A stretch of DNA of 64,000 nt from RPQJ01 sp963700045 (GCA_963700045.1 CAVOWK010000012.1:248001-312000); one strand, 5' to 3'; numbered from the stretch's first letter, positions 35,394 through 44,861 are shown. Translations and numbers: made by a program. Notes: a model not told the origin generated them from the letters alone.

Positions 35394-36486
35394 TCAATCG
35401 AGACGTTTGCGGAACCTGAGCGTCGCGAGCGCCAGCGCAATGACGAGAAACGCCGCCAGCTTCAGCGCCGGCACCTGCATCGCCGAGAGCGGGGCGCCAC
35501 GCAGCAGGATGCCGCGGATTATTTCCACGAAATGCGTGAGCGGCAGCACCTGCGCGATCATTCGCGCCAGCCGTGGCATGCCGTCGAACGGAAACACGAA
35601 GCCCGAGAGCAGGATCGACGGCAGCAGCGTCAGGAACGACATCTGGAATGCCTGGAACTGCGTGCGAGCGAACGTCGAGATTACCAGGCCGAGCGTCAGC
35701 GTGGCCGCGATGAACAGCGCCGCTGCAAGGTAGAGATCGAGCAGGCTGCCGTTGATCGGGACGTCGAAGATCCGTGCGCCGACCGTCAGGATCAGCGTCG
35801 TCTGGATGAGACCGATCAGCACGTAGGGGATCAGCTTGCCGGCCATGAGTTCCCAGGAACGGATCGGCGTCGCGATCAGCAACTCGAGGTTGCCGCGCTC
35901 GCGTTCGCGCACGATGGCGGCCGCCGTGAAGATCACCATGGTCATGTTCAGGATCACGCCGATCAATGCCGGCACGATCTGCACCGCCGTGCGTCGCTCG
36001 GGGTTGTATTCGGTGCGCACCTCGAAGACCGGCGTGCGTGACTTGTAGTCGCCCGCCCTTGCAGGCAACGGCACCGACGACAGTCCGCGCGCAACCGCGT
36101 CGATCATCGGTTCCGAGCCGTCGATCAGGATCTGCGCGACGGCACGGTCGTTGCCCAGCCGCCGACGCTCGAAGTCGTGCGGGAATCACGATGCCGACGC
36201 TGATCTCGCCGCTCGCCATGCGCCGGCGCAGATCCGCCAGGCCCGGGCTTGGCGGCCGCAGGACGATGACGCCGGTCGCCTGCAGGTCCGCGACGAGCGC
36301 GCGCGAGTGGCTCGTCTTCGCCTCGTCGACGACAGCCGCATTCAGGTCGCGGACGTCGAAATTGATCGCATAACCGAACAGCAGGATCTGCATCAGCGGA
36401 ATGCCGATGATCATGCCGAACGTGAGCCGGTCGCGGGCCAGTTGCCGCACTTCCTTGGACGTGATCGCAAAGAGCCGGAGCAGCAT
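35394..36486 (-). CDS. ABC-2 type exporter permease, YbhS/YbhR-like (one frame break)
   Basis: The ATG at 36486 starts MLLRLFAITSKEVRQLARDR, the standard opening of YbhR/YbhS/YhhJ-type permeases, with a first helix at IIGIPLMQILLFGYAINFDV and a periplasmic domain. Near 36180-36188 the frame shifts by one base; the join reads HDFERRRLGNDRAVAQ and then SEPMIDAV. Five further helices follow, with RERERGNLELLIATPI and LLPSILLSGFVFPFDGMP typical of the family. The interval is one base over a multiple of three. Only one permease gene is present, where the ybh operon has two. Confidence 0.82.
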
Positions 36487-36494
36487 GGCGTGGC

Positions 36495-37484
36495 TCAGCG
36501 GTCCCGCTTGTGCGCCGGCCGCGCGGCCGAACCCGGTGGCGGCGACGAAGACGTCTTCGAGGCTGGCTCGCACCAGCGTCGAGTGCGCTGCGACCGACGC
36601 AGCGCGCAGGCGCTGCAGGACACGATCTTCTGGATCGGGCGTCGCGGGATCGATCAGCACGTGCAGTCGCGTGCCGAGTTGCGCGACGCTGAGCACGCTC
36701 TCGGTCCGCAAGCAGCGCGCGCCTGGCGGCGACCGTGTCGGCCGCCTCGACCTCGACCACGTGCCGCCGGGATGTCGGACATCAATTGCTGCGGCGCGCC
36801 CTGCGCGACGATGCGGCCGCTCGCGAGAATCGCGAGCTCGTGGCAACGCTCGGCTTCGTCCATGTAGTGCGTCGACACGAGGATCGTCACGCCACGTGCG
36901 ACCAGGTCGAAGAGGCTCTCCCAGAAGTCACGACGACTCTGGGGATCCACCGCGCTGGTGGGCTCGTCGAGCAGCAGCAGTTCGGGCTCGTGCAGCGTCG
37001 CTGCCGCGAGCGCGAGGCGCTGGCGCTGGCCGCCGCTCAGCGTACCGGCGCGCTGCTTGAACAGGGACGCCAGGTCGAATTCCTCGGCCACGACCGCAAC
37101 GCGTGCCCGCCGGCGTTGCGCCGGCAGGCCGAAGACCTGCGCCATGAACTCGAGGTTCTCGCTCACGGTGAGGTCGTCCCAGAGCGAGAACTTCTGCGTC
37201 ATGTACCCGAGCCGCGTCCGCAGCTTCTCGGCGTCGCGCGGCATTTCGTGGCCGAGCACGTTCACGGTGCCGGCGCTCGGTTGCAGCAGGCCGCACAGCA
37301 TGCGGATCGTGGTCGACTTGCCCGACCCGTTGGGACCGAGGAAGCCGTAGATGCGCGCCCGCGGAATATCGAGGTCGATGCCGTCGACTGCAGTGACGTG
37401 CCCGAAGCGCCGCGTCAGGCCACGCGCACGAATCGCCGGCTCCATCTCGCCGGCCGGGACGATCTCCTGCGGGACGGCACTCAT
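36495..37484 (-). CDS. ABC exporter ATPase, YbhF-like (frame breaks near the C-terminus)
   Basis: Walker A is GPNGSGKST, the signature is LSGGQRQR, and Walker B is LLLLDEPTSAVD, followed by STHYMDEAERC. From about 36765 the frame changes to HVVEVEAADTVAARRALLA. From about 36715 it changes again to SVLSVAQLGTRLHVLID and SLEDVFVAAT, the expected C-terminus. A possible stop TGA at 36495-36497 needs one more shift; uncorrected, the frame runs into the permease. It starts in an ATGA overlap with the adaptor. E. coli YbhF has two ATPase domains, this only one. Confidence 0.8.
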
Positions 37485-38443
37485 GGTTGCGCGACCGGCA
37501 CGAAGACCTGGACGGGCACGCCGGCGGGCAGTGCCTGCGCGGCAGGATCGTCGAGCGTGATCTCGGCGAGGTAGGCGAGCCGGGAACGGTCCTTTTGCGT
37601 CAGGGCGTAATACGGCGTGAATGCTGCCTCCGCCGAGACGTAGCGCACCGTGCCCTTGATCCGGTCCGCGTGACCGTCGACGGCCGCTTCAACCTTAGTG
37701 CCAGCCGTGAACTTCGTACGCAGCGGTTCTGGCACGTAGACGCGGGCATAGGGAACACCGTCGGCGAGCAGTATCGCGACAGGTCGGCCGGCAGCGGGGC
37801 GTTCGCCGAGCTTGTACGGCAGCGCCTCGACCAGCGCATCGCGCGGCGCAGTGACCGTGTAACGGGAGGCGACCGTCTCGACTTCCGCCAACGCGGCGGT
37901 CGCACGCTGCACGGCGGCGCGGGCCTCGGCCACCTGCTCGGTGCGCGTCCCCTGCTTCAGCAATTCGTAGCGGGCGCGGGCCGCATCACGCGCCGCTCGC
38001 GCGGAGTCGCGTGCCGCACGTGCCTGGTCCAGGTTCGACTCGCTCAGCAGCTTGCGCTGCACCAGGGTCTGCACGCGCGAAAATTCGCTTTGCGCCGTCT
38101 GCAGCTCGCTCTCCGCACCGCCGAGTGCAGCGCGGGCTTCGTCGATTTCGCGCTGGCGCGGGCCCTGCTCCAGGTCTGCGAGACGTCGCTGCGCCTCGAG
38201 CAATGCGGCACGCGACTGATCGATGCGCGGTTGCGCGGTGCCCGCCTCTTGCCGCACCAGCACGGCTCCGGACGGCACGTGGTCGCCTTCGTGCACGGCG
38301 ATCTCGACGATGCGCTCGTTCGATTCGGCGATGAGTTCGAGCCGGTCGCGCTCGACGGTGCCATGCACCTCGACCCGCTGCTCCTTCGCGCAGGCGGCGA
38401 CGAGCAGCAACGTGGACAGCGTAAGCGGAGCGAATCTATTCAT
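37481..38443 (-). CDS. HlyD-family adaptor lipoprotein, YbhG-like
   Basis: The 320-residue adaptor has a lipoprotein signal (LSTLLLVAACAKEQ, lipidated Cys at about residue 17). The first lipoyl half (VEVHGTVERDRLELIAESN) is followed by a long coiled-coil hairpin (about residues 70-180, Ala/Arg/Glu-rich), the second lipoyl half (TVTAPRDALVEALPYKLGE) and a beta-barrel. GGAG lies upstream of the ATG at 38443. The gene overlaps the TetR stop by eight bases and the ATPase start by four. Confidence 0.88.
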   Translation of the reverse strand: MNRFAPLTLSTLLLVAACAKEQRVEVHGTVERDRLELIAESNERIVEIAVHEGDHVPSGAVLVRQEAGTAQPRIDQSRAALLEAQRRLADLEQGPRQREIDEARAALGGAESELQTAQSEFSRVQTLVQRKLLSESNLDQARAARDSARAARDAARARYELLKQGTRTEQVAEARAAVQRATAALAEVETVASRYTVTAPRDALVEALPYKLGERPAAGRPVAILLADGVPYARVYVPEPLRTKFTAGTKVEAAVDGHADRIKGTVRYVSAEAAFTPYYALTQKDRSRLAYLAEITLDDPAAQALPAGVPVQVFVPVAQP

Positions 38444-39119
38444 GTCCAGTCTCCGTGCGCGCCGCGACGCCGTCGCGGAACAACTGCGCCGTGTGGCTGA
38501 TGAAGCGGTCGAGTTCGGCACCCTCGGGTCGAAATCCCAGCACCGGGCCCGTGATCGGCAGCGATACGAACGGGAAGACACAGAGACTGAGCAGCGAGAC
38601 TGCGGCGAATCGCGGGTCGAGGCCGGCACGGAGTCTCCCCTGTTCGCGTTCGCGCCGCAGCACTGCGACCAGCGCCGGCGCCGTCTTCGCCGCGAACCGC
38701 TCGATGAATTCACCCCGCATCCGCCCGTTCTGGTCCAGCACCTCGCGGATGATCAGCGCGGGAAACCAGGGGTTGGCGGCGACCATCCGCATGTATGCGC
38801 GCATGACGGCCTCGAGATCCGGCGTCCCATCGCCAGCGGTCTGCTCCAGTTGCCTGACACTGTCGATCAATGGCAGCACGGCACTCTCGATCATCGCCCG
38901 GTACAGGCCGCGCTTGTCGCCGAAGTAGTAATGGATCATCGCGGGCGTAGTGCCCGCCGCCGCCGCGATCTGGCGGGTGCTGACGTTGCCGAAGCCGTGC
39001 TGCAGCAGCAGATCGCGGCCGTGCTCGAGCAGGGACTCGCGGACGGCCGCATCCCCGCCAGTGGGGCGGCCCGGGCGGCGGGAGGGCGACTGGGGAGCCT
39101 GGTGGTCTGGAGCAGCCAT
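38436..39119 (-). CDS. TetR-family regulator, CecR (YbiH)-like
   Basis: The 227-residue regulator has an N-terminal TetR helix-turn-helix (FGNVSTRQIAAAAGTTPAMIHYYFGDKRGLY). Its ligand domain (FISHTAQLFRDGV at the end) resembles CecR/DUF1956. It is first in the operon ahead of the adaptor, ATPase and permease, the same order as E. coli ybiH-ybhG-F-S-R. A perfect palindrome ten bases upstream of its start is the likely autoregulatory operator. The ATG at 39119 is preferred over one at 39161, which would lie beyond the operator. Confidence 0.88.
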   Translation of the reverse strand: MAAPDHQAPQSPSRRPGRPTGGDAAVRESLLEHGRDLLLQHGFGNVSTRQIAAAAGTTPAMIHYYFGDKRGLYRAMIESAVLPLIDSVRQLEQTAGDGTPDLEAVMRAYMRMVAANPWFPALIIREVLDQNGRMRGEFIERFAAKTAPALVAVLRREREQGRLRAGLDPRFAAVSLLSLCVFPFVSLPITGPVLGFRPEGAELDRFISHTAQLFRDGVAARTETGHE

Positions 39120-39128
39120 ACGAGCAAT

Positions 39129-39150
39129 ATTAATCAAACAGTTGATTAAT
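39129..39150. promoter_or_regulatory. Candidate TetR-family operator
   Basis: Perfect inverted repeat, arms ATTAATCAA and TTGATTAAT with a four-base spacer ACAG, located just upstream of the TetR start. It is strikingly AT-rich in a GC-rich region, which supports a protein-binding or promoter function. Confidence 0.75.
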
Positions 39151-39180
39151 ACAATACTCAAAAAAATGGCCGCACCGCGG

Positions 39181-39294
39181 CCTCTCGTCCCTTCCCGTCC
39201 TTCCTGTCCTTCCTGTCCTTCCTTTCCTTCCCGCCCTTCCCGTCCTCCTCCCCTTCCGACTATCCCCTAACCCCTATCCCCTAACCCCTTTGCT
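39181..39294. repeat. Low-complexity pyrimidine tract with CTTCCTGTC and CCCCTAT/CCCCTAA repeats
   Basis: About 110 bases of nearly pure C/T on the plus strand. The first part repeats CCTTCCTGT, and the second repeats ATCCCCTAACCCCT twice. The complementary strand has at least four runs of four G (GGGGTTAGGGGATAGGGG), so a G-quadruplex could form. It lies between the TetR operator and the stop of the GGDEF-EAL gene. Confidence 0.7.
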
Positions 39295-39296
39295 GG

Positions 39297-41390
39297 CTAC
39301 GCCAGCAAATCCGCCACGCTCACCGAGCCGATTTCCTCGAGCGCCCGCGGCGCCCCGATCGCGAAGCCCTGCGCGTAATCGACGCCGATCTCGCGCAGGT
39401 TCTGCAGCGCGGACTCGCTTTCGACCGACTCGGCGACCACTACTTTTCCCATCACGTGCCCGATCTCCTTGATCGAGCGGACCATGGCGTAGTCGACGCG
39501 GTCCTGCGACATGTTGCCGATGAACATGCCGTCGATCTTGAGGTAGTCGACGCTCAGCGCCTTGAGGTAGGCGAACGACGACACGCCGCTGCCAAAATCG
39601 TCGAGCGCGAACGAACACCCGATGCGCCGCAGCGCCACGATCAGCGCATTGGCCTTGCCGAGATTGCCGATCGCGATGTTCTCGGCGGTCTCGAAGCCGA
39701 TGCACCGCGGATCCACGCCGCTCGCCGCAAGGCTCTGCCGGATGAACTCGCCCGTTTCGGGATCAACCACGCTGTCGCGCGAGAGGTTGATGAAGATCCG
39801 CGCGACGCGCTTGAAAACCTCGGCGTGCGTCCGCGCCCACTCGATCGCCGTCGCGATCACCCAGCGGTCGTAGCGGACCGACAAGTTGCAGCGTTCCACG
39901 GCCGGCAGGAACGCGCCGGGCGGTACGACGCGGCCGGACTCGTCGCGCATGCGCAGCAGCAGTTCGTAATGTGGCAGGCGTGGCGTGGCGCCGGCAGGCT
40001 GGCTCAGCGGACGGATTTCCTGCGCTTCGAGAAACAGCCGGTTCTCCACCAGCGCGCGTTTTGCCCGCGCCACCCAATCCATTTCACCGTGGCGCCCCTC
40101 GAGCAGCAGCGTGTCTTCCTGGTACACGGCCACCCGGTGACGACCCGAGTCCTTGGCCGAGTAGCAGGCCGAGTCGGCCGCATTCATCACCTGCGTGAGG
40201 CGCTTGAAGTGCGAGTCGATCGCGACCAGGCCGATGCTGACGCCGAGCGTGAACTTGTTCGTGCCCCAGACGAACTCGAATTCGTCGACGGTCCGCAGCA
40301 GGTTGGCGGCGATCTGCTGTGCATCCTCTGGCTTGCAGTTGTGCAGCAGCACGCCGAATTCGTCGCCGCCGAGGCGCGCCACGACGTCGTTCGCGCGGAC
40401 CCGCTGCTGCAGCACCTCGCCGAGCTGCCGCAGCAACTCGTCGCCGGCGACGTGGCCGCTGGTGTCGTTCACCGTCTTGAAACGGTCGAGGTCGAGGTAG
40501 AGCATCGCGTGCTCCGCCCCCGTTGCCTGCGACATCTCGAGCGCTCGCTGCAGCCGCAACTCGAATTCACGGCGGTTCGACAGGCCGGTCAGTGCGTCGT
40601 GACTCGCTTCATACGACAGCTGCTGCGAGAGTTCGTGGGCGGCCGTGATGTCGGTCAGGGTGCCTTCGTAGAACAGCGTGCGGCCGTCTGCATCGGTCAC
40701 TGCACGGGAATTCTCGAGGACGACGATCTTCGAGCCGTCCTTGCGCTTCAACACGAGTTCGGCGTTGCGGACTTCGCCGGCCTCCTTCATCGTCCTGGTC
40801 CAGTTGCCGCGATGCTCCGGGTCCATGTAGATGTCGCGGGCGACGTCGAGCTCGAGCAGCTCGTCCTCGGAATCGTAGCCGAGCATGCGCACGAGCGCCG
40901 GATTCGCCGCCATGAACTTGCCGTCCGCGGTCGTCTGGAACACGCCGGCCGTCACGTTCTGGAACAGTTCGCGATAGCGCTGTTCCGACGCCTTCAGGGC
41001 CAGCATCGTGTGCGTGCGCTCGGTCGCGTACCGCAGCACCCGTTCGACCAGCGTCGCACTGAGATGGTCGCGCTGCAGGGAATCGAGCGCTCCGCGTGCA
41101 ATGGCCTCGGCGCCGACCTCATCCTCGCCCGGGCCGACGAGAATCACGATCGGCACGTGCGTCGCCTTCGGCTGGAGGCGGAGGAAGGTCGTGAGGCCGT
41201 CGCTGTCGGGCAGCGTCAGTGCCAGCAGGATCGTGTCGACGCGGCCGTGCTTGATACGGCTCAGCGCCTCCGCGAGCGACGCGACGACCTCGAGCCGGTA
41301 CGGCTGACCGCGAATCGCGGCCAGCGCCTCGGCAAGGCGCGCCCGGTCGGCAGGCTCGGCGCTGATGAGCAGGACAGTGGCAGTGGACAT
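39297..41390 (-). CDS. Receiver-PAS-GGDEF-EAL cyclic-di-GMP protein
   Basis: The 697-residue protein has an N-terminal receiver-like domain (residues 1-120), a PAS domain (about 135-260), GGDEF (about 270-430) and EAL (about 440-690). The receiver lacks the phospho-acceptor: the usual Asp is Ala in TILLALTLPDSDG. GGDEF is intact (RLGGDEFGVLL), so cyclase activity is likely. In the EAL domain the signature is ELL in HYELLLRM, but ALDDFGSGVSSF, LKIDGMFI and AESVES are present, so phosphodiesterase activity is possible. Location is cytoplasmic with no membrane helices. Confidence 0.9.
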   Translation of the reverse strand: MSTATVLLISAEPADRARLAEALAAIRGQPYRLEVVASLAEALSRIKHGRVDTILLALTLPDSDGLTTFLRLQPKATHVPIVILVGPGEDEVGAEAIARGALDSLQRDHLSATLVERVLRYATERTHTMLALKASEQRYRELFQNVTAGVFQTTADGKFMAANPALVRMLGYDSEDELLELDVARDIYMDPEHRGNWTRTMKEAGEVRNAELVLKRKDGSKIVVLENSRAVTDADGRTLFYEGTLTDITAAHELSQQLSYEASHDALTGLSNRREFELRLQRALEMSQATGAEHAMLYLDLDRFKTVNDTSGHVAGDELLRQLGEVLQQRVRANDVVARLGGDEFGVLLHNCKPEDAQQIAANLLRTVDEFEFVWGTNKFTLGVSIGLVAIDSHFKRLTQVMNAADSACYSAKDSGRHRVAVYQEDTLLLEGRHGEMDWVARAKRALVENRLFLEAQEIRPLSQPAGATPRLPHYELLLRMRDESGRVVPPGAFLPAVERCNLSVRYDRWVIATAIEWARTHAEVFKRVARIFINLSRDSVVDPETGEFIRQSLAASGVDPRCIGFETAENIAIGNLGKANALIVALRRIGCSFALDDFGSGVSSFAYLKALSVDYLKIDGMFIGNMSQDRVDYAMVRSIKEIGHVMGKVVVAESVESESALQNLREIGVDYAQGFAIGAPRALEEIGSVSVADLLA

Positions 41391-41482
41391 GACGAGCCGA
41401 GTATACGACCGGCCCTGCAGCCAGAACTGTGAAGTCCGACTGCGTTGCGGCGGCGGCGGGTGACCTGAAATGCGACCCGGTA

Positions 41483-42433
41483 CTAGAAAGGAAGCTTCTC
41501 GCGGTAGTCCGCCGAGCGGATGACCAGGACGTCGCACGGCAGCCGGTCCAGCACGCGCTCGGCCGTGCTGCCGATGAAGACCTCGCGCAGCCTGCTCCGC
41601 GACACGGCGCCCATCACGACGAGATCGACCTGGTCCTCGGCAGCGACGCGCGGCAGCACTTCGGCAGCCGACCCCTGCAGCACGCGCACGGATTCCTCAC
41701 CCAGGCCATGCGCCCTGGTGATCTCCCGTGCCGCAGCAACAACACGCGCGCGCTCGGACTCGAGCAGATCCGCGACGCTCAGGTCCTGGGCGAGCGGCAC
41801 GCCGGCGAATCCGGTGGTTGCAGCCAGCAGTGCGGCAGGGAAAAAGGCATGGACAGCCTGGACGGTCCCGTCGAGCTGCCGGGCCAGAAACTGCGCGGCG
41901 TCCAGGATGTCGTGATCGAGCGCGGCAGGTTTGTCGCCGTGGTGACCCGGATCGAGCGCCGCAAGGATGCGCGGTCGCGCGGACCAGTCCGCTGTCCGGC
42001 TCAACAGCAGCGGCACCGGGCAGCGCCGGACCAGGTTCCAGTCCGTGTTGGTGAAGAGTGCGCGACGGAGGAAGGAATGGTAGTGCGTGTCCTTGACCAT
42101 CAGGTCAGGCTCGAATTCCGCGACGCGGCGCAGGATGCCCTCGTGCAGCGGGTTGTCCCAGTGCACGTGGGTAGTGACATCGAGTCCGCCGGCCCGTAAT
42201 TCGTCGGCCAGGTCTTCGAGATGCGCCGCTCGCTCGGCAATGAACTCCTCCCGCAGCCGGCGCAGCTGGTCGGTGTCGAAAAACGGCTGCCCCGTCAGCG
42301 CGGGATCGAAATCGCAGGCGAACAGTTCGAGCGCGGCGCCGCTCAACCGGGCCAGTCGCGCCGCCTTCGCCGCACCAACCTGCAAATCCACTGTGGGGTC
42401 GATCACGGCCAGGATTCGATCGAGGCGTTGCAT
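41483..42433 (-). CDS. Tandem universal stress protein (UspE-like)
   Basis: The 316-residue protein has two UspA domains (about residues 1-145 and 155-310), like E. coli UspE. The second domain carries the nucleotide-binding pattern VVMGAVSRSRLREVFIGSTA, ending in DRLPCDVLVIR. The first has VKDTHYHSFLRRALF and CPVPLLLSR. UspE-type proteins promote survival in stress and anaerobiosis. It is divergent from the cbb3 oxidase operon across 217 bases, fitting joint control by oxygen-related regulators, though I see no full FNR box. Confidence 0.9.
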   Translation of the reverse strand: MQRLDRILAVIDPTVDLQVGAAKAARLARLSGAALELFACDFDPALTGQPFFDTDQLRRLREEFIAERAAHLEDLADELRAGGLDVTTHVHWDNPLHEGILRRVAEFEPDLMVKDTHYHSFLRRALFTNTDWNLVRRCPVPLLLSRTADWSARPRILAALDPGHHGDKPAALDHDILDAAQFLARQLDGTVQAVHAFFPAALLAATTGFAGVPLAQDLSVADLLESERARVVAAAREITRAHGLGEESVRVLQGSAAEVLPRVAAEDQVDLVVMGAVSRSRLREVFIGSTAERVLDRLPCDVLVIRSADYREKLPF

Positions 42434-42650
42434 GTTGTGCCTCCCGGTGGCACGCGTTGCCGCGCATTTACTGTGCGACGACGCGACTTGACCCGCAATG
42501 CGGGGAAGTCACTTCGGAAAATACGTAGAGGTCTTGATTGCTGTCCCTACTGCCGCTGCGCACGTGTGATCCTTAGCATTCGCGTGTCGTCCTGTGCCCC
42601 CGGGGCCGGAGCGACGTCTATTCTCATCCTCTGCAAGGCGACCGAAGAAA

Positions 42651-44066
42651 ATGACGGCCACTCACTACAACGACAAGGTGGTCCGGCAGTTCGCAATCAT
42701 GACCGTGGTCTGGGGAATCGTCGGCATGCTCGTCGGCGTCCTGATCGCGGCGCAACTGCTGTGGCCCGACCTGCTGCCCCCCTGGTCCTTCCTGTCCTAC
42801 TCGCGGCTGCGCCCGCTGCACACCAACGCGGTGATCTTCGCGTTCGGCGGCTCGGCGCTGTTCGCCACCTCGTACTACATCGTGCAGCGCACCTGCCACA
42901 CGCGGCTGTTCCTGGACAAGCTCGCGGCGTTCACGTTCTGGGGCTGGCAACTGGTCATCCTCTCGGCGGCGATCACGCTGCCGCTCGGGATCACTACCTC
43001 GAAGGAGTACGCCGAGCTCGAATGGCCGATCGACATCCTGATCGCCATCGTGTGGGTGGCGTACGCGATCGTCTTCTTCGGCACGCTGGCGACGCGCAAG
43101 GTCAAGCACATCTACGTCGCGAACTGGTTCTTCGCCGCCTACATCATCACGATCGCGGTGCTGCACATCACCAACAGCCTGGCCATCCCGGTGACGCTGA
43201 CCAAGTCGTACAGCATCTACCCCGGCGTGGTGGATGCAATGGTGCAGTGGTGGTATGGGCACAACGCGGTGGGCTTCTTCCTGACCGCGGCTTTCCTCGG
43301 CATGATGTATTACTTCGTGCCGAAGCAGGCGGGCCGCCCGGTCTATTCCTACCGGCTCTCCGTAGTGCACTTCTGGGCGCTGATCTCCACCTACATGTGG
43401 GCCGGCCCGCACCACCTGCACTACACGACGCTGCCCGACTGGGCGCAGTCGCTCGGCATGGTGTTCTCGCTGATCCTGCTCGCGCCGTCGTGGGGCGGCA
43501 TGATCAACGGCATCATGACCCTCTCGGGCGCCTGGCATAAGCTGCGCACCGACCCGATCCTCAAGTTCATGATCGTGTCGCTCTCGTTCTACGGCATGTC
43601 GACCTTCGAAGGCCCGATGATGTCGATCAAGACCGTCAATTCGCTCTCGCACTACACCGACTGGACGATCGGCCACGTGCACTCCGGCGCCCTCGGCTGG
43701 GTGGCGATGATCTCGATCGGCACGATGTACGCGCTGATTCCGAAACTCTTCGGGCGCGAGCAGATGTACAGCATGAAGCTCATCGACGTGCACTTCTGGA
43801 CGACGACCATCGGCGTGGTGCTCTACATCACCTCGATGTGGATCGCCGGCGTGATGCAGGGCCTGATGTGGCGCGCGACGAACGCGGACGGCACGCTCAC
43901 TTACGCGTTCATCGAGTCGATCAAGTCGACCTACCCGTACTATGCGGTCCGCCTCGCCGGCGGCACGCTGGTGTTCGCGGGCATGTTGATCATGGCCTAC
44001 AACGTCTGGAAGACGGTTGCAGCCCGGACGACGACCGCGGATTCGCCCGTCGTGCAGCCCGCCTGA
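42651..44066 (+). CDS. ccoN: cbb3-type cytochrome c oxidase subunit I
   Basis: CcoN is the catalytic heme-copper subunit with low-spin heme b, heme b3 and CuB. The 471-residue protein has twelve hydrophobic segments. Histidine-bearing motifs include RPLHTNAVIFAFGGSALFAT, WWYGHNAVGFFLTAAFLG, YMWAGPHHLHYTTLPDWAQ and GHVHSGALGWVAMISIG, as expected for the metal ligands. It is the first gene of the locus; the ATG at 42651 gives the usual start MTATHYNDKVVRQF. Confidence 0.97.
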   Translation: MTATHYNDKVVRQFAIMTVVWGIVGMLVGVLIAAQLLWPDLLPPWSFLSYSRLRPLHTNAVIFAFGGSALFATSYYIVQRTCHTRLFLDKLAAFTFWGWQLVILSAAITLPLGITTSKEYAELEWPIDILIAIVWVAYAIVFFGTLATRKVKHIYVANWFFAAYIITIAVLHITNSLAIPVTLTKSYSIYPGVVDAMVQWWYGHNAVGFFLTAAFLGMMYYFVPKQAGRPVYSYRLSVVHFWALISTYMWAGPHHLHYTTLPDWAQSLGMVFSLILLAPSWGGMINGIMTLSGAWHKLRTDPILKFMIVSLSFYGMSTFEGPMMSIKTVNSLSHYTDWTIGHVHSGALGWVAMISIGTMYALIPKLFGREQMYSMKLIDVHFWTTTIGVVLYITSMWIAGVMQGLMWRATNADGTLTYAFIESIKSTYPYYAVRLAGGTLVFAGMLIMAYNVWKTVAARTTTADSPVVQPA

Positions 44067-44078
44067 AGGTAATCACGC

Positions 44079-44687
44079 ATGAACCACGATGCAGTAGAAA
44101 AGAAAGTCGGCGTGCTCGGCGTGCTGATCGCCCTGGTGATCAGCGTCGGCGGTCTCGTCGAGATTGTCCCGCTCTATTTCCAGGCGTCGGTCACCGAGCC
44201 TGCCCCGGGCATCAAGCCGTACGAAGCGCTCAGGCTCGCGGGCCGCGACGTCTACATCCGCGAGGGTTGCTACCTCTGCCACTCGCAGATGATCCGGCCG
44301 TTCCGTTCGGAGACCGAGCGTTACGGGCCGTACTCGCTGCCGGGCGAGTCGGTGTACGACCATCCGTTCCAGTTCGGCTCGAAGCGCACCGGGCCCGACC
44401 TCGCGCGGGTCGGCGGCCGCTACTCGGACGACTGGCACCGCGTGCACCTGCTCAACCCGCGCGACGTCGTGCCGGAGTCGAACATGCCGCGCTTCCCGTG
44501 GCTCGCCGACGGCAAGGTCGACGGCGCGCTGACGGGCAAGAAGATGGAAGCCCTGCGCAAGATCGGCGTGCCGTACACGGACGCCGACATCGCCGGCGCC
44601 GCTGCGGCAGTCGAAGGCAAGTCCGAGCTCGATGCGCTCGTGGCTTACCTGCAGGGCCTCGGCACAAACCTCAAGACGGGAACCTGA
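44079..44687 (+). CDS. ccoO: cbb3 oxidase subunit II, monoheme cytochrome c
   Basis: The 202-residue subunit has one N-terminal membrane helix (about residues 10-32), then a cytochrome c domain. Heme c attaches through EGCYLCHSQMIRPF, with the axial Met in the conserved ESNMPRFPWL. It relays electrons from CcoP to CcoN. It begins 12 bases after ccoN. Confidence 0.97.
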   Translation: MNHDAVEKKVGVLGVLIALVISVGGLVEIVPLYFQASVTEPAPGIKPYEALRLAGRDVYIREGCYLCHSQMIRPFRSETERYGPYSLPGESVYDHPFQFGSKRTGPDLARVGGRYSDDWHRVHLLNPRDVVPESNMPRFPWLADGKVDGALTGKKMEALRKIGVPYTDADIAGAAAAVEGKSELDALVAYLQGLGTNLKTGT

Positions 44688-44690
44688 GGC

Positions 44691-44861
44691 ATGGACATCG
44701 GCACGGTACGCGGACTGATCACGGCTGCGCTGTTCATCGCGTTTCTCGCGCTGGTGTTCTGGGCCTACAGCAAGCGTCGCAAGGTGGAGTTCGACGAGCT
44801 GGCGCGCATGCCGCTCGAGGACGATCCACCCGCAAGAAATCCAGGGAGCAAGACCCCATGA
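44691..44861 (+). CDS. ccoQ: cbb3 oxidase small subunit CcoQ
   Basis: A 56-residue protein, MDIGTVRGLITAALFIAFLA followed by LVFWAYSKRRKVEFDELARM and a polar tail. A single N-terminal helix ending in a basic cluster and FDE is the CcoQ pattern. It lies three bases after ccoO, and its stop overlaps the ccoP start (ATGA). CcoQ stabilises the oxidase complex. Confidence 0.92.
   Translation: MDIGTVRGLITAALFIAFLALVFWAYSKRRKVEFDELARMPLEDDPPARNPGSKTP

Noticed and set aside
36486..37484. Fusion of the ABC ATPase C-terminus to the permease
   Set aside because: The two share a frame without a stop, but the permease has a normal family start at 36486 and several frame errors lie nearby. A missing stop through an indel is simpler.
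42480..42560. Possible FNR/Anr box upstream of ccoN
   Set aside because: Only half-sites are visible (TTGATTGCTGTCC and TTGACCCGCAATG). Neither has a credible second half for TTGAT-N4-ATCAA.
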